Part shown: piece by piece, positions 37,858-45,333 of the stretch
Layout: every line of letters begins with the position of its first letter
Position numbering within the stretch: the first letter of the stretch is position 1
Assembly: GCF_002288105.1 (NCBI RefSeq)
Contig: NZ_CP016774.1
Span: 1,116,001 to 1,180,000, forward strand
From: Candidatus Planktophila versatilis
Lineage (GTDB): Bacteria; Actinomycetota; Actinomycetes; Nanopelagicales; Nanopelagicaceae
Length of the DNA: 64,000 nucleotides
Direction: 5' to 3'
The notes under the pieces: model-generated
The model's database searches: none
Told to the model about the DNA's origin: nothing
Seen by the model: the letters and a program-made list of their open reading frames with translations, nothing else
Made by a program: the position numbers and the translations under genes

Positions 37858-40233
37858 ATGAGAGGCATGAAACGCACAGCAGCCAGCGCTCTCACAATCT
37901 TCACTCTTGCTCTCTCCCTCCTCTCTCCAGTCCAGTCATATGCTCTTAATGATTTCAAGGTCGCACCAGCTACTTCATGGGGATATATCTACGCTGGGCC
38001 CTCACTTGCTAAGGCGCAGACTCGTTCGCCAAAGGTTGCGTATCTAGAACAGAAATCAAAGTTTGTCGTTAACTATAAGAATTTTCCAGAATGGGCGAAG
38101 AAAGATTTCCAAGCAGCGGTAGATATATGGGGTGCTAATTTTAAGTCGAGTGTTCCAATTACTATCGAGGCAACGTGGAGCCGGGTAGCTGCCTATAGCG
38201 TTCTGGGTAGCGCACGACCAGGAAATTTCTATTCCGGCTTTGATGGTGCACCTGATCCCAGTCTTTGGTATCCATCGGCTCTTGCCAATGCTCTGGCTGG
38301 CAAAGATTTAGATTCTGAGAATCCAGAGATGGTTATCCAGGTTAATTCAACTGCAGGTTGGAATACGCGCAACGACGGGGCTCCGCGCGTTAATGAATAT
38401 GATCTCCAATCTGTCTTCTTGCACGAAATGGGACATGGCCTCGGTTTTCTCTCAACTGATTCCTACGACAATTTCTTTGGATATGGAACTATTGAACAAC
38501 CCACACCGTACGATGCATATGCACAGTTACCAGATGGTCGAAGACTTGCCGACCTTCCATCTCCATCACTTGAACTCGGCAAAGCTCTGACATCAACTCT
38601 TGTGTGGTCTGGAGCTCTGGGAATAGCAGCCAACGGCGGTGTGAAACCACTTCTTTATACACCTGCGCGATATGAAGAAGGATCTTCTGTCAGCCATTTA
38701 GATGAAGAGACTTATTCAAAATCTGAACTCAATCGCATCATGACACCGAATCTTGATGCCGGTGAAGTCTTCCGCGAACCAGGCCCGCTTCTACTTGCGA
38801 TGATGGAAGATATGCGTCGCAAACCTCCGGTGGGTGTGGCTGTTGGAATTCCGCAAGCTGTAAGAAATGCAACAGCGCTGATCTCTGATGGCGCTGTCAT
38901 TGTTACCTTCGACCCACCAGCGAATGCGCGATCCGCGCAGATAACGAGTTACTCGGTCCGTAACCTCAAGACAGATCAAGTGATAAGTGGAATGTCATCG
39001 CCCATAACCTTTACTGGCCTTAAGAATGGCACCAGTTATCCCTTCAGCATTGTGGCTTCAAATTCCAATGGAACTTCTGATGCCGTGATTACCGCACCAG
39101 TTGCCCCGACCGCAGCATGGAAGCGATTTGTAATCGATGATTCATCTGATGCTACAAATGTGACCAGCATTAACTTCAATAGAAAGCCAACTCTGCTCTA
39201 TACCGATTCCAATAGTGGGCGTCTGAAGATTGCTACTTGGGAAGGTAAGAGTTGGAGGAAGCTCACCATTGATGGCGCAGGTGGAAGCACTCCGCGCACT
39301 AAGAACCCAATCACCAGCCCAATTTCCACATGTGTTAATGGGTCGGGAACAAGTCAAACTCTGCATATCTTCTACTCCGAAAAGGTAGATCGAGATCTGC
39401 GCTATGCACGTTATGACGGCAAGTCATTTACCTATGAAATCATCGATGGAAATGGCACTGCCGTAAATGACTACAAAGATCCAATTCGTGTGCGCACTGC
39501 AAGTGATGTCAGCGTTTCAAGCGCCTGCGTTGCAACAGCAGCCGGAATTCAAGTCTTCTATCGTGATGAGAGCCAAGGCATTCTCCTTGGTGCATCAAAG
39601 CTAAAGAGTGCAACGAAATGGAGCTATGAGTTAGTCGATGGTGATCGTAAGACTGATGGCCGCAGCACAGGCGATGTGGCATTCCATCTCAAGGCTATCT
39701 TTGATGGCAAGAAGACCTTTGTTGTTTATGACTCTGTTCTCACAATTAATCAGCGCAAAGAAGCAACATCAGGTGAAGTGCGGGTTGCATCACGCGACAC
39801 ACTATCCACTGTGCCTTGGAGTTATTACAACCTCGATGCTTCCGGGTCCTTTACTCCGATGACTGGCTACGATATTTCTATTGCAAAGAATCTTTCGGGA
39901 ATCAGTGCTAGTTGGATGATTGCAAGTCCGGCAACGATGCCGAGCCCTAATCGAATTCGTTGGAGCACACTAGCGAGCACTCCTGAACAAAATGTGGTTA
40001 CCCCTGAAAACTTTGGTGCCCCAAGTAAATTCCTTAATACAGATGGCAATGCAACGGCCTTTAATTGTGCTCAGAGGTTATGTGTTCTAGATCATTCAAA
40101 GAGCACACCAACCATTAAGTTAGTTTCTACCGAGGAAAACTCAGCTGGAATTTCCTCAGCCTGGGTTGTCGTAAATGGAGTTCGATATTTAGTTGCCGGC
40201 TATAAAGGCCAACTTTCAATGTTTCGTCCCTAG
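37858..40233 (+). CDS. Secreted metalloprotease-like protein with FN3 and propeller-like C-terminus
   Basis: A 791-aa exported protein. Residues about 1-29 form a signal peptide ending SPVQSYA. The N-terminal domain contains FLHEMGHGLGFLS (His at residue 189), a zinc-protease HExxH extended as HExxHxxGxxS; metzincins normally have His or Asp at the last position. A fibronectin type III domain follows at about residues 325-420 (SYSVRNLKTDQ; GLKNGTSYPFSIVASNSNG). The last about 370 residues show repeated beta motifs (LRYARYDGKSF and similar) suggesting a beta-propeller or sialidase/lectin-like fold. Substrate and active state are unknown. It faces another secreted-protein gene 2 bp away. Confidence 0.75.
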   Translation: MRGMKRTAASALTIFTLALSLLSPVQSYALNDFKVAPATSWGYIYAGPSLAKAQTRSPKVAYLEQKSKFVVNYKNFPEWAKKDFQAAVDIWGANFKSSVPITIEATWSRVAAYSVLGSARPGNFYSGFDGAPDPSLWYPSALANALAGKDLDSENPEMVIQVNSTAGWNTRNDGAPRVNEYDLQSVFLHEMGHGLGFLSTDSYDNFFGYGTIEQPTPYDAYAQLPDGRRLADLPSPSLELGKALTSTLVWSGALGIAANGGVKPLLYTPARYEEGSSVSHLDEETYSKSELNRIMTPNLDAGEVFREPGPLLLAMMEDMRRKPPVGVAVGIPQAVRNATALISDGAVIVTFDPPANARSAQITSYSVRNLKTDQVISGMSSPITFTGLKNGTSYPFSIVASNSNGTSDAVITAPVAPTAAWKRFVIDDSSDATNVTSINFNRKPTLLYTDSNSGRLKIATWEGKSWRKLTIDGAGGSTPRTKNPITSPISTCVNGSGTSQTLHIFYSEKVDRDLRYARYDGKSFTYEIIDGNGTAVNDYKDPIRVRTASDVSVSSACVATAAGIQVFYRDESQGILLGASKLKSATKWSYELVDGDRKTDGRSTGDVAFHLKAIFDGKKTFVVYDSVLTINQRKEATSGEVRVASRDTLSTVPWSYYNLDASGSFTPMTGYDISIAKNLSGISASWMIASPATMPSPNRIRWSTLASTPEQNVVTPENFGAPSKFLNTDGNATAFNCAQRLCVLDHSKSTPTIKLVSTEENSAGISSAWVVVNGVRYLVAGYKGQLSMFRP

Positions 40234-40235
40234 AT

Positions 40236-41426
40236 TTAACGGGCAGCGATACGAAATACGGCCGGTGATTGATCTGCGTTGAGCGCAAGGCCCACAATTC
40301 CCAACTCTTTTGAGTACGCAAGTGCCAGCGGCTCACTTAGTTCGCTAGAACCAAATGCACTTGTCATTGCACCTTTTGCATCAAATACCACAACCAGTAG
40401 CTGTGCCTTACTTGGCTTCCATCCTGTAATGGATGCAATCGCAGATTTTGAACCCATCGCGGCATAACTTATTCCAGCCCCAGTGATGGCACGTGATTGA
40501 CCGGTGGAAGCAAATCTTATTGTCCAAGTGGGTACAAATGTCGAAGTGAATTTTGTAATCGCAGTCTCTGTAGTTTTTCCAACCTTCACGTAACCACTTA
40601 AGAGCAAACTTGAATCGGCACTTAACCAGGAGCGATCGCCTTTGATAGCAGAGCTTCGAACCACAGAAGCGATTGCTCCGGACTTGGAGGTTTTAACAAG
40701 TACACCGTCTCGAACCCCAGCTAACTTCTTTCCGCCTAGAGTTTCGGTACTGGAACCAAATAGTGATGAACTTCCATCACTATTTCGAACAACAGTGTTA
40801 ATTGTGGTCTTAGATGTTCCAATACTTGCTTGTTGTGAGAATTCACCAGCAGCGCTCATGTTCTGCAGAAACGGTTTCTCTGAAAGAACGCCAACGATTG
40901 ATAACCCAGATTTGTTCACAGAAATTGAGTTGATCAGGCCAGGAAGATCGTATTGAGATGTATAGGTTGCAAGCAGTTCACCTACGGGGGAAATCTTCCA
41001 CACAGTGAGTACGTTGAGATCTCCTCGCAATTCTTCAGCGGCTTCTAAAGTGATTGCATCGGGGTTTTCAGCTATGACAGATGCTGTTTCTGTAGAAGCA
41101 ATCTTTACTTGCGATGAAAAGCCTGCCAGCCACACATTTGCCGCACCATCAACAGTTGTTGCCATCGCCACTTCATCAACGCCTGAATCAATGACCTTCT
41201 GCCAGAGTGAGACTCCAGCGCCATTAACAGCGCTCAGCGCAATATCGGTTGTTTGTGAATCTACCGTTGCAATGGTGATGATGGAGGAGCCAGATACCGC
41301 CAGCATCTCCGCGCCAGGAACGCTAAGAACCGTCGTCACTTTCTTCACTGCGACTTTCTTTTGAACGGCTTGCGCTGATGGAGCCAGCGCTACGGATATT
41401 ACAAGAAGTAGTGCAATTCTTTTCAT
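40236..41426 (-). CDS. Secreted protein of unknown function, propeller-like
   Basis: A 396-aa protein with a clear signal peptide (MKRIALLLVISVALAPSAQA). A Lys/Val-rich linker follows, then a Ser/Thr/Ala-rich body with recurring beta-strand units of the style GSSIITIATVDSQ, ANVWLAGFSS and DGSSSLFGSS, which suggest a beta-propeller (SBBP- or PQQ-like). No catalytic motif was found. It is downstream of proC on the same strand, with proC's stop overlapping its start by one base. Family not recognised. Confidence 0.7.
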   Translation of the reverse strand: MKRIALLLVISVALAPSAQAVQKKVAVKKVTTVLSVPGAEMLAVSGSSIITIATVDSQTTDIALSAVNGAGVSLWQKVIDSGVDEVAMATTVDGAANVWLAGFSSQVKIASTETASVIAENPDAITLEAAEELRGDLNVLTVWKISPVGELLATYTSQYDLPGLINSISVNKSGLSIVGVLSEKPFLQNMSAAGEFSQQASIGTSKTTINTVVRNSDGSSSLFGSSTETLGGKKLAGVRDGVLVKTSKSGAIASVVRSSAIKGDRSWLSADSSLLLSGYVKVGKTTETAITKFTSTFVPTWTIRFASTGQSRAITGAGISYAAMGSKSAIASITGWKPSKAQLLVVVFDAKGAMTSAFGSSELSEPLALAYSKELGIVGLALNADQSPAVFRIAAR

Positions 41427-42241
41427 TACTGCGCTAACTCTGCTGCACGTTTGGCAGAGGCAGCCATCGCATCTGCAACAATCTTCGAAATTCCTGCTTC
41501 ATTAAAGACGCCAAGTGCTTCGGCAGTTGCACCTTTCAGGCTGGTGACTTTCTCACGAAGAACTGTTGGGCTATCACCTGATTCTTCTAACATGGCCGCA
41601 GACCCAACGATTGTTTGCACGGTAAGTGTTGTTGCATCTTCACGGGAGAGACCCAGTGCGATAGCGCCATCAATCATCGCTTCCACAAAACGGAAGAAGT
41701 AGGCAGGTCCTGAGCCACTTGTTCCGGTGAGCGCATTCTGTAACTCTTCTGGAATAAGAAGTGATTTGCCGGTTGCGGTCAGTAATTGATCAACAAATTT
41801 CTTCTGATCTTCAGTGACGCCGGTAGCTAGTGAGTAACCAGCCATCCCTTTGCCCAGAAGGGTTGGGGTGTTTGGCATCACACGGGCGATAGCTGTATGG
41901 CCACTTAGACCTTCTGAGATTGCGGCGATGGTTTTACCAGCAAGGAGGGAGATCACCAGAGTTTGGGGACGCAGATGCGGCGCAATTGCAGGCAATAACT
42001 CTGAGAGACCCTGGGGCTTTATTCCTAGAAGCAGAACATCAGATGAAGAGATGGTTTCAGCTAAGCCAACAACTGTGACACCGTACTTCTTTGCCAGCTC
42101 TTGGCCGCGCTCTTGTCTGCGTACAACAATGGCAATTGAAGAGGGTTGCAATCCAGATCGAATAAGGGCTGCAATAAATGCTTCTCCCATAGTTCCGGCA
42201 CCGATGATGCCAACTCTGGAGATGCCTTTGTAATTAGCCAT
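41426..42241 (-). CDS. proC: Pyrroline-5-carboxylate reductase
   Basis: NAD(P)H-dependent enzyme for the last step of proline synthesis, 271 aa. The Rossmann motif is VGIIGAGTMGEAFIAALI near residue 10, and the C-terminal signature TGTSGSGPAYFFRFVEAMIDGA plus SLKGATAEALGVF is intact. It starts at the ATG at 42241 with TACTCT 6 nt upstream and no Shine-Dalgarno, so it is likely leaderless. Divergent from the Cys-cluster gene across a 30-bp spacer. Confidence 0.95.
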   Translation of the reverse strand: MANYKGISRVGIIGAGTMGEAFIAALIRSGLQPSSIAIVVRRQERGQELAKKYGVTVVGLAETISSSDVLLLGIKPQGLSELLPAIAPHLRPQTLVISLLAGKTIAAISEGLSGHTAIARVMPNTPTLLGKGMAGYSLATGVTEDQKKFVDQLLTATGKSLLIPEELQNALTGTSGSGPAYFFRFVEAMIDGAIALGLSREDATTLTVQTIVGSAAMLEESGDSPTVLREKVTSLKGATAEALGVFNEAGISKIVADAMAASAKRAAELAQ

Positions 42242-42253
42242 GGCGAAAGAGTA
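42242..42253 (-). promoter_or_regulatory. Candidate leaderless promoter of proC
   Basis: Minus strand TACTCT (42253-42248), 6 nt, then the proC ATG at 42241. Back to back with the promoter candidate of the Cys-cluster gene. Confidence 0.5.
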
Positions 42254-42257
42254 CGCG

Positions 42258-42271
42258 TAGGCTCTGCGACT
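42258..42271 (+). promoter_or_regulatory. Candidate leaderless promoter of the Cys-cluster gene
   Basis: TAGGCT (42258-42263), 8 nt, then ATG at 42272. Supports this ATG over an upstream in-frame one that lies inside proC. Confidence 0.45.
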
Positions 42272-43081
42272 ATGTCAGAGATAAAGCCAGGTTTCGCACG
42301 TGATTGGGTCGAATTTGCAGATCCAAATGATGAAGAAGAAATATTCAAGTGCGACCTCACATGGTTGACCTCATTCTGGACCTGTATCTATGGCGATGGC
42401 TGCCAAGGTGTATTTAAGGATCGCCCCAATGATGGATGCTGCACCGAAGGTGCGATGTATTCAGATGAGGATGATGAAGAACGCGTTCGTAAGGCAGCTG
42501 AATATCTGACTCCTGAAATGTGGCAATTCTATGAAGAGGCTCGCCCAAAGAAACCTGGCGGCAAACTTCGCATTACCGATTTAGATGAAGATAAAGAACG
42601 CAAGACTCGCACCGTCAATAATGCCTGCATATTCCTTAACCGCAAAGGTCATGAAGCACCAGGATTTACCGGATCATTTGGTTGCGTGCTTCATCACCTG
42701 GCACAGCAGCGTGAAATTCACTTTGTAGATACAAAACCTGATGTCTGTTGGCAACTTCCCTTACGTCGTAGTTTTGAAACTCGCGAAGTTGGCGAACGTG
42801 AATACCAAATCACCGTCATTGGCGAATATGAACGTCTTGCATGGGGCGATGGTGGAGATGACTTTGATTGGTATTGCACAAGTAATACCGATGCTCATGT
42901 CGGTAGTGAACCTGTCTACATCTCCAACAAGGCCGAATTGCAACAACTCATGGGTAAAGATGCATACGCAGTTCTTGCCCAGCATTGCGATAAGCGCATC
43001 GCCGGCATTAAAGATGCTCAAGCTCGCTCGCTACCGCTCTTCGTTATTCAACACCCAGCAACAATCGCAGCCGGTAAGTAG
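42272..43081 (+). CDS. Cysteine-cluster protein (YkgJ/DUF3109-like)
   Basis: A 269-aa cytoplasmic protein with a metal-binding-type Cys set in its first 60 residues: C-x10-C-x5-C-x11-C-C, followed by further cysteines in NACIFLNRKG, GSFGCVLHHLA, DVCWQLPLRR, WYCTSN and AQHCDKR. The pattern resembles the YkgJ/DUF3109 zinc- or iron-binding cysteine-cluster proteins; the assignment is by eye. Function unknown. The upstream in-frame extension (back to 42146) lies wholly in proC and shows no signal, so I take the ATG at 42272. radA follows 26 nt downstream. Confidence 0.7.
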   Translation: MSEIKPGFARDWVEFADPNDEEEIFKCDLTWLTSFWTCIYGDGCQGVFKDRPNDGCCTEGAMYSDEDDEERVRKAAEYLTPEMWQFYEEARPKKPGGKLRITDLDEDKERKTRTVNNACIFLNRKGHEAPGFTGSFGCVLHHLAQQREIHFVDTKPDVCWQLPLRRSFETREVGEREYQITVIGEYERLAWGDGGDDFDWYCTSNTDAHVGSEPVYISNKAELQQLMGKDAYAVLAQHCDKRIAGIKDAQARSLPLFVIQHPATIAAGK

Positions 43082-43095
43082 TCAGTTCTCTGGTC

Positions 43096-43107
43096 TAATC
43101 TAGGACT
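43096..43107 (+). promoter_or_regulatory. Candidate leaderless promoter of radA
   Basis: TAATCT (43096-43101), 6 nt, then the radA ATG at 43108. No Shine-Dalgarno in the interval. Confidence 0.5.
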
Positions 43108-44475
43108 ATGGCCAAAGTTGAGAAGGACCCATTTCGCTGTTTTGAATGCGGTTGGAGTTCACAGAAGTGGGTTGGTCGCTGCGGAGAATGCCAGGCGTGG
43201 GGCACAGTTGAAGAACTTGCTGCACCAAAGAAGCTCTCTCTCGTTGCAGGTTCGGTAACAAATAAAGCAACAGCTATTGGCGATGTCGACCTATCTGCCG
43301 CGCACGCAAGACCAACCGGAGTATCAGAGTTAGATCGAGTTCTCGGTGGCGGACTTGTACCGGGTGCAGCCATATTGCTTGCCGGTGAACCAGGTGTTGG
43401 CAAATCAACTCTCCTGCTTTCCGTAGCCGCCCAAAGTGCGGCAAAAGGAATTCCGGCGCTCTATATTTCCGGTGAAGAATCTGCATCCCAAGTTCGCTTA
43501 CGTGCAGAGCGCATCAACGCGATTGACCCACAATTATTTCTGGCGTCCGAAACAGATTTAGGTGCCGTCATTGCACATATCGATGCAGTCAAGCCTGAAT
43601 TACTCATCATCGACTCGGTTCAAACTATCGGTTCATCAACTGCCGATGGCTCACCGGGTGGGGTAACACAGGTGCGAGAAGTAGCAGGGGCGCTCATTCG
43701 CATCTGCAAAGATCGAGATATCACTCTGCTATTAGTTGGCCATGTGACAAAAGATGGTTCTATTGCTGGTCCGCGTTTACTTGAACATATCGTCGATGTA
43801 GTTCTTCAATTCGAAGGCGAGCGTCATTCACGACTTCGCCTTATTCGTGCAATTAAGAATCGTTTTGGCGCTAGCGATGAAGTTGGTTGTTTTGATCTCA
43901 GTGATACCGGAATAGAGAGCGTGCTAGACCCCACGGGGCTATTTACATGTCGTCACACCGAACCAGTACCTGGAACGTGTGTCACCGTAACCCTCGAGGG
44001 TCGTCGCCCACTTCTTGCCGAGATTCAAGCACTAGTAAGTGCTGGGCGTGAGAATGATTTTGGAAATGCACGGCGGGTAACAAGTGGACTCGATGCAGCC
44101 CGCACCTCAATGACACTTGCAGTTCTTGAGTTACGTGCCCACGTTCGAGTAGGTGGACGCGATGTTTATGCGGCAACTGTTGGCGGTATGAAGATGTCCG
44201 AACCTGCCGCCGATTTAGCTCTCGCACTTGCAGTTGCTTCAGCTGCTAAAGGCTTAGCACTGCCCGCTGATCTGGTTGCCATTGGCGAAGTGGGGCTGGC
44301 GGGTGAGATTCGTAAAGTAAGCGGTGTTTCTCGCAGATTAGCCGAGGCATATCGCCTAGGTTTCAAACGCGCTTTGGTTCCAGCTGGCTCTGATGTGAAG
44401 ATTGATGGAATGGAGATTGTCGAAGTTTCTCGTCTTGATCAAGCTCTGGCGCGCGTAAAAATCACTGGTGATTAA
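43108..44475 (+). CDS. radA: DNA repair protein RadA
   Basis: RecA-like ATPase/helicase for recombination intermediates, 455 aa. In order: an N-terminal zinc finger (CFECGWSSQKWVGRCGEC), Walker A GEPGVGKS (about residues 93-100), the RadA KNRFG motif (about 250), and a C-terminal Lon-like domain with GGMKMSEPAADLALALA. Typical size and layout. Its TAA shares a base with the mutY ATG, so the two repair genes are cotranscribed, as in the Mycobacterium radA-mutY region. Confidence 0.96.
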   Translation: MAKVEKDPFRCFECGWSSQKWVGRCGECQAWGTVEELAAPKKLSLVAGSVTNKATAIGDVDLSAAHARPTGVSELDRVLGGGLVPGAAILLAGEPGVGKSTLLLSVAAQSAAKGIPALYISGEESASQVRLRAERINAIDPQLFLASETDLGAVIAHIDAVKPELLIIDSVQTIGSSTADGSPGGVTQVREVAGALIRICKDRDITLLLVGHVTKDGSIAGPRLLEHIVDVVLQFEGERHSRLRLIRAIKNRFGASDEVGCFDLSDTGIESVLDPTGLFTCRHTEPVPGTCVTVTLEGRRPLLAEIQALVSAGRENDFGNARRVTSGLDAARTSMTLAVLELRAHVRVGGRDVYAATVGGMKMSEPAADLALALAVASAAKGLALPADLVAIGEVGLAGEIRKVSGVSRRLAEAYRLGFKRALVPAGSDVKIDGMEIVEVSRLDQALARVKITGD

Positions 44476-45323
44476 TGTACGAGAAAGAAATCATCTCCTG
44501 GTTTAAGAGCAATAAGCGTGATCTCCCCTGGCGAAAGACAGATGCCTGGGGTGTACTAGTTTCTGAATTTATGTTGCAGCAAACTCCAGTCACTCGCGTA
44601 CTTCCTGTCTATACCGAATGGATTAAGCGCTGGCCCACTGCCGAATCCCTTGCCAAGGCCAAACCTGCAGAAGTCATTACTGCCTGGGGACGACTTGGCT
44701 ATCCGCGTCGCGCTCTGCGTTTACATGAGTGTGCCAAGGTAATTACAAGTCAATACAAAGGACGTATTCCGCGCGAGGAGGCAGAGCTACGTGCCTTGCC
44801 CGGAATCGGTGAATACACAGCCGCTGCCATGGTTGCCTTCGCATTTAACGATCGCTCACTTGTTCTTGATATCAATATCCGCAGACTCTTTGCCAGGCTT
44901 TATGACGGAGTAGAAACTCCCAAAGCTTCGGCAACCAGGGCTGAGAAATCTCGCTATGAAGAGTTAATCCCAAAGAATGAGGCGCACGTGTGGGCGGCGG
45001 CAACGATGGAGCTAGGCGCTCTTATCTGCACATCGCAGACTCCGAAGTGTGGAATCTGTCCGGTGGCAAAGGATTGCACTTGGCGAAGTTTGGATTACCC
45101 AAAATCAGATATCGTTAAAAGACGACAAACATGGCATGGCACAGATAGACAGTGCCGAGGCGCGATTGTTCAAGCACTGCGTGAAAACCAAGTCTTAAAG
45201 AAGAGCGAGATTGCGCAGTTGTGGGATGTGCCCTCACAATTAGAGAAGGCGCTTCTTACGCTATTAGATGATGGCTTGATTGAAGCACGTGGAAAGAGTA
45301 GTTACTCACTTCCCCGCAATTAA
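44475..45323 (+). CDS. mutY: A/G-specific adenine glycosylase MutY
   Basis: Base-excision repair glycosylase removing adenine mispaired with 8-oxoguanine, 282 aa. Landmarks are WRKTDAWGVLVSEFMLQQT (catalytic Glu), the helix-hairpin-helix LPGIGEYTAAA with the catalytic Asp in VLDINIRR, and the 4Fe-4S ligands in CTSQTPKCGICPVAKDC (C-x6-C-x2-C-x5-C). The C-terminal NUDIX-like 8-oxoG domain of E. coli is replaced by a short winged-helix-like tail, as in other actinobacterial MutY. Confidence 0.94.
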   Translation: MYEKEIISWFKSNKRDLPWRKTDAWGVLVSEFMLQQTPVTRVLPVYTEWIKRWPTAESLAKAKPAEVITAWGRLGYPRRALRLHECAKVITSQYKGRIPREEAELRALPGIGEYTAAAMVAFAFNDRSLVLDINIRRLFARLYDGVETPKASATRAEKSRYEELIPKNEAHVWAAATMELGALICTSQTPKCGICPVAKDCTWRSLDYPKSDIVKRRQTWHGTDRQCRGAIVQALRENQVLKKSEIAQLWDVPSQLEKALLTLLDDGLIEARGKSSYSLPRN

Positions 45324-45333
45324 GCACGTGCAA

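Noticed and set aside
42146-42271. 42-codon upstream extension of the Cys-cluster protein
   Set aside because: Lies inside proC on the opposite strand and contains no conserved pattern, although it happens to hold one Cys.
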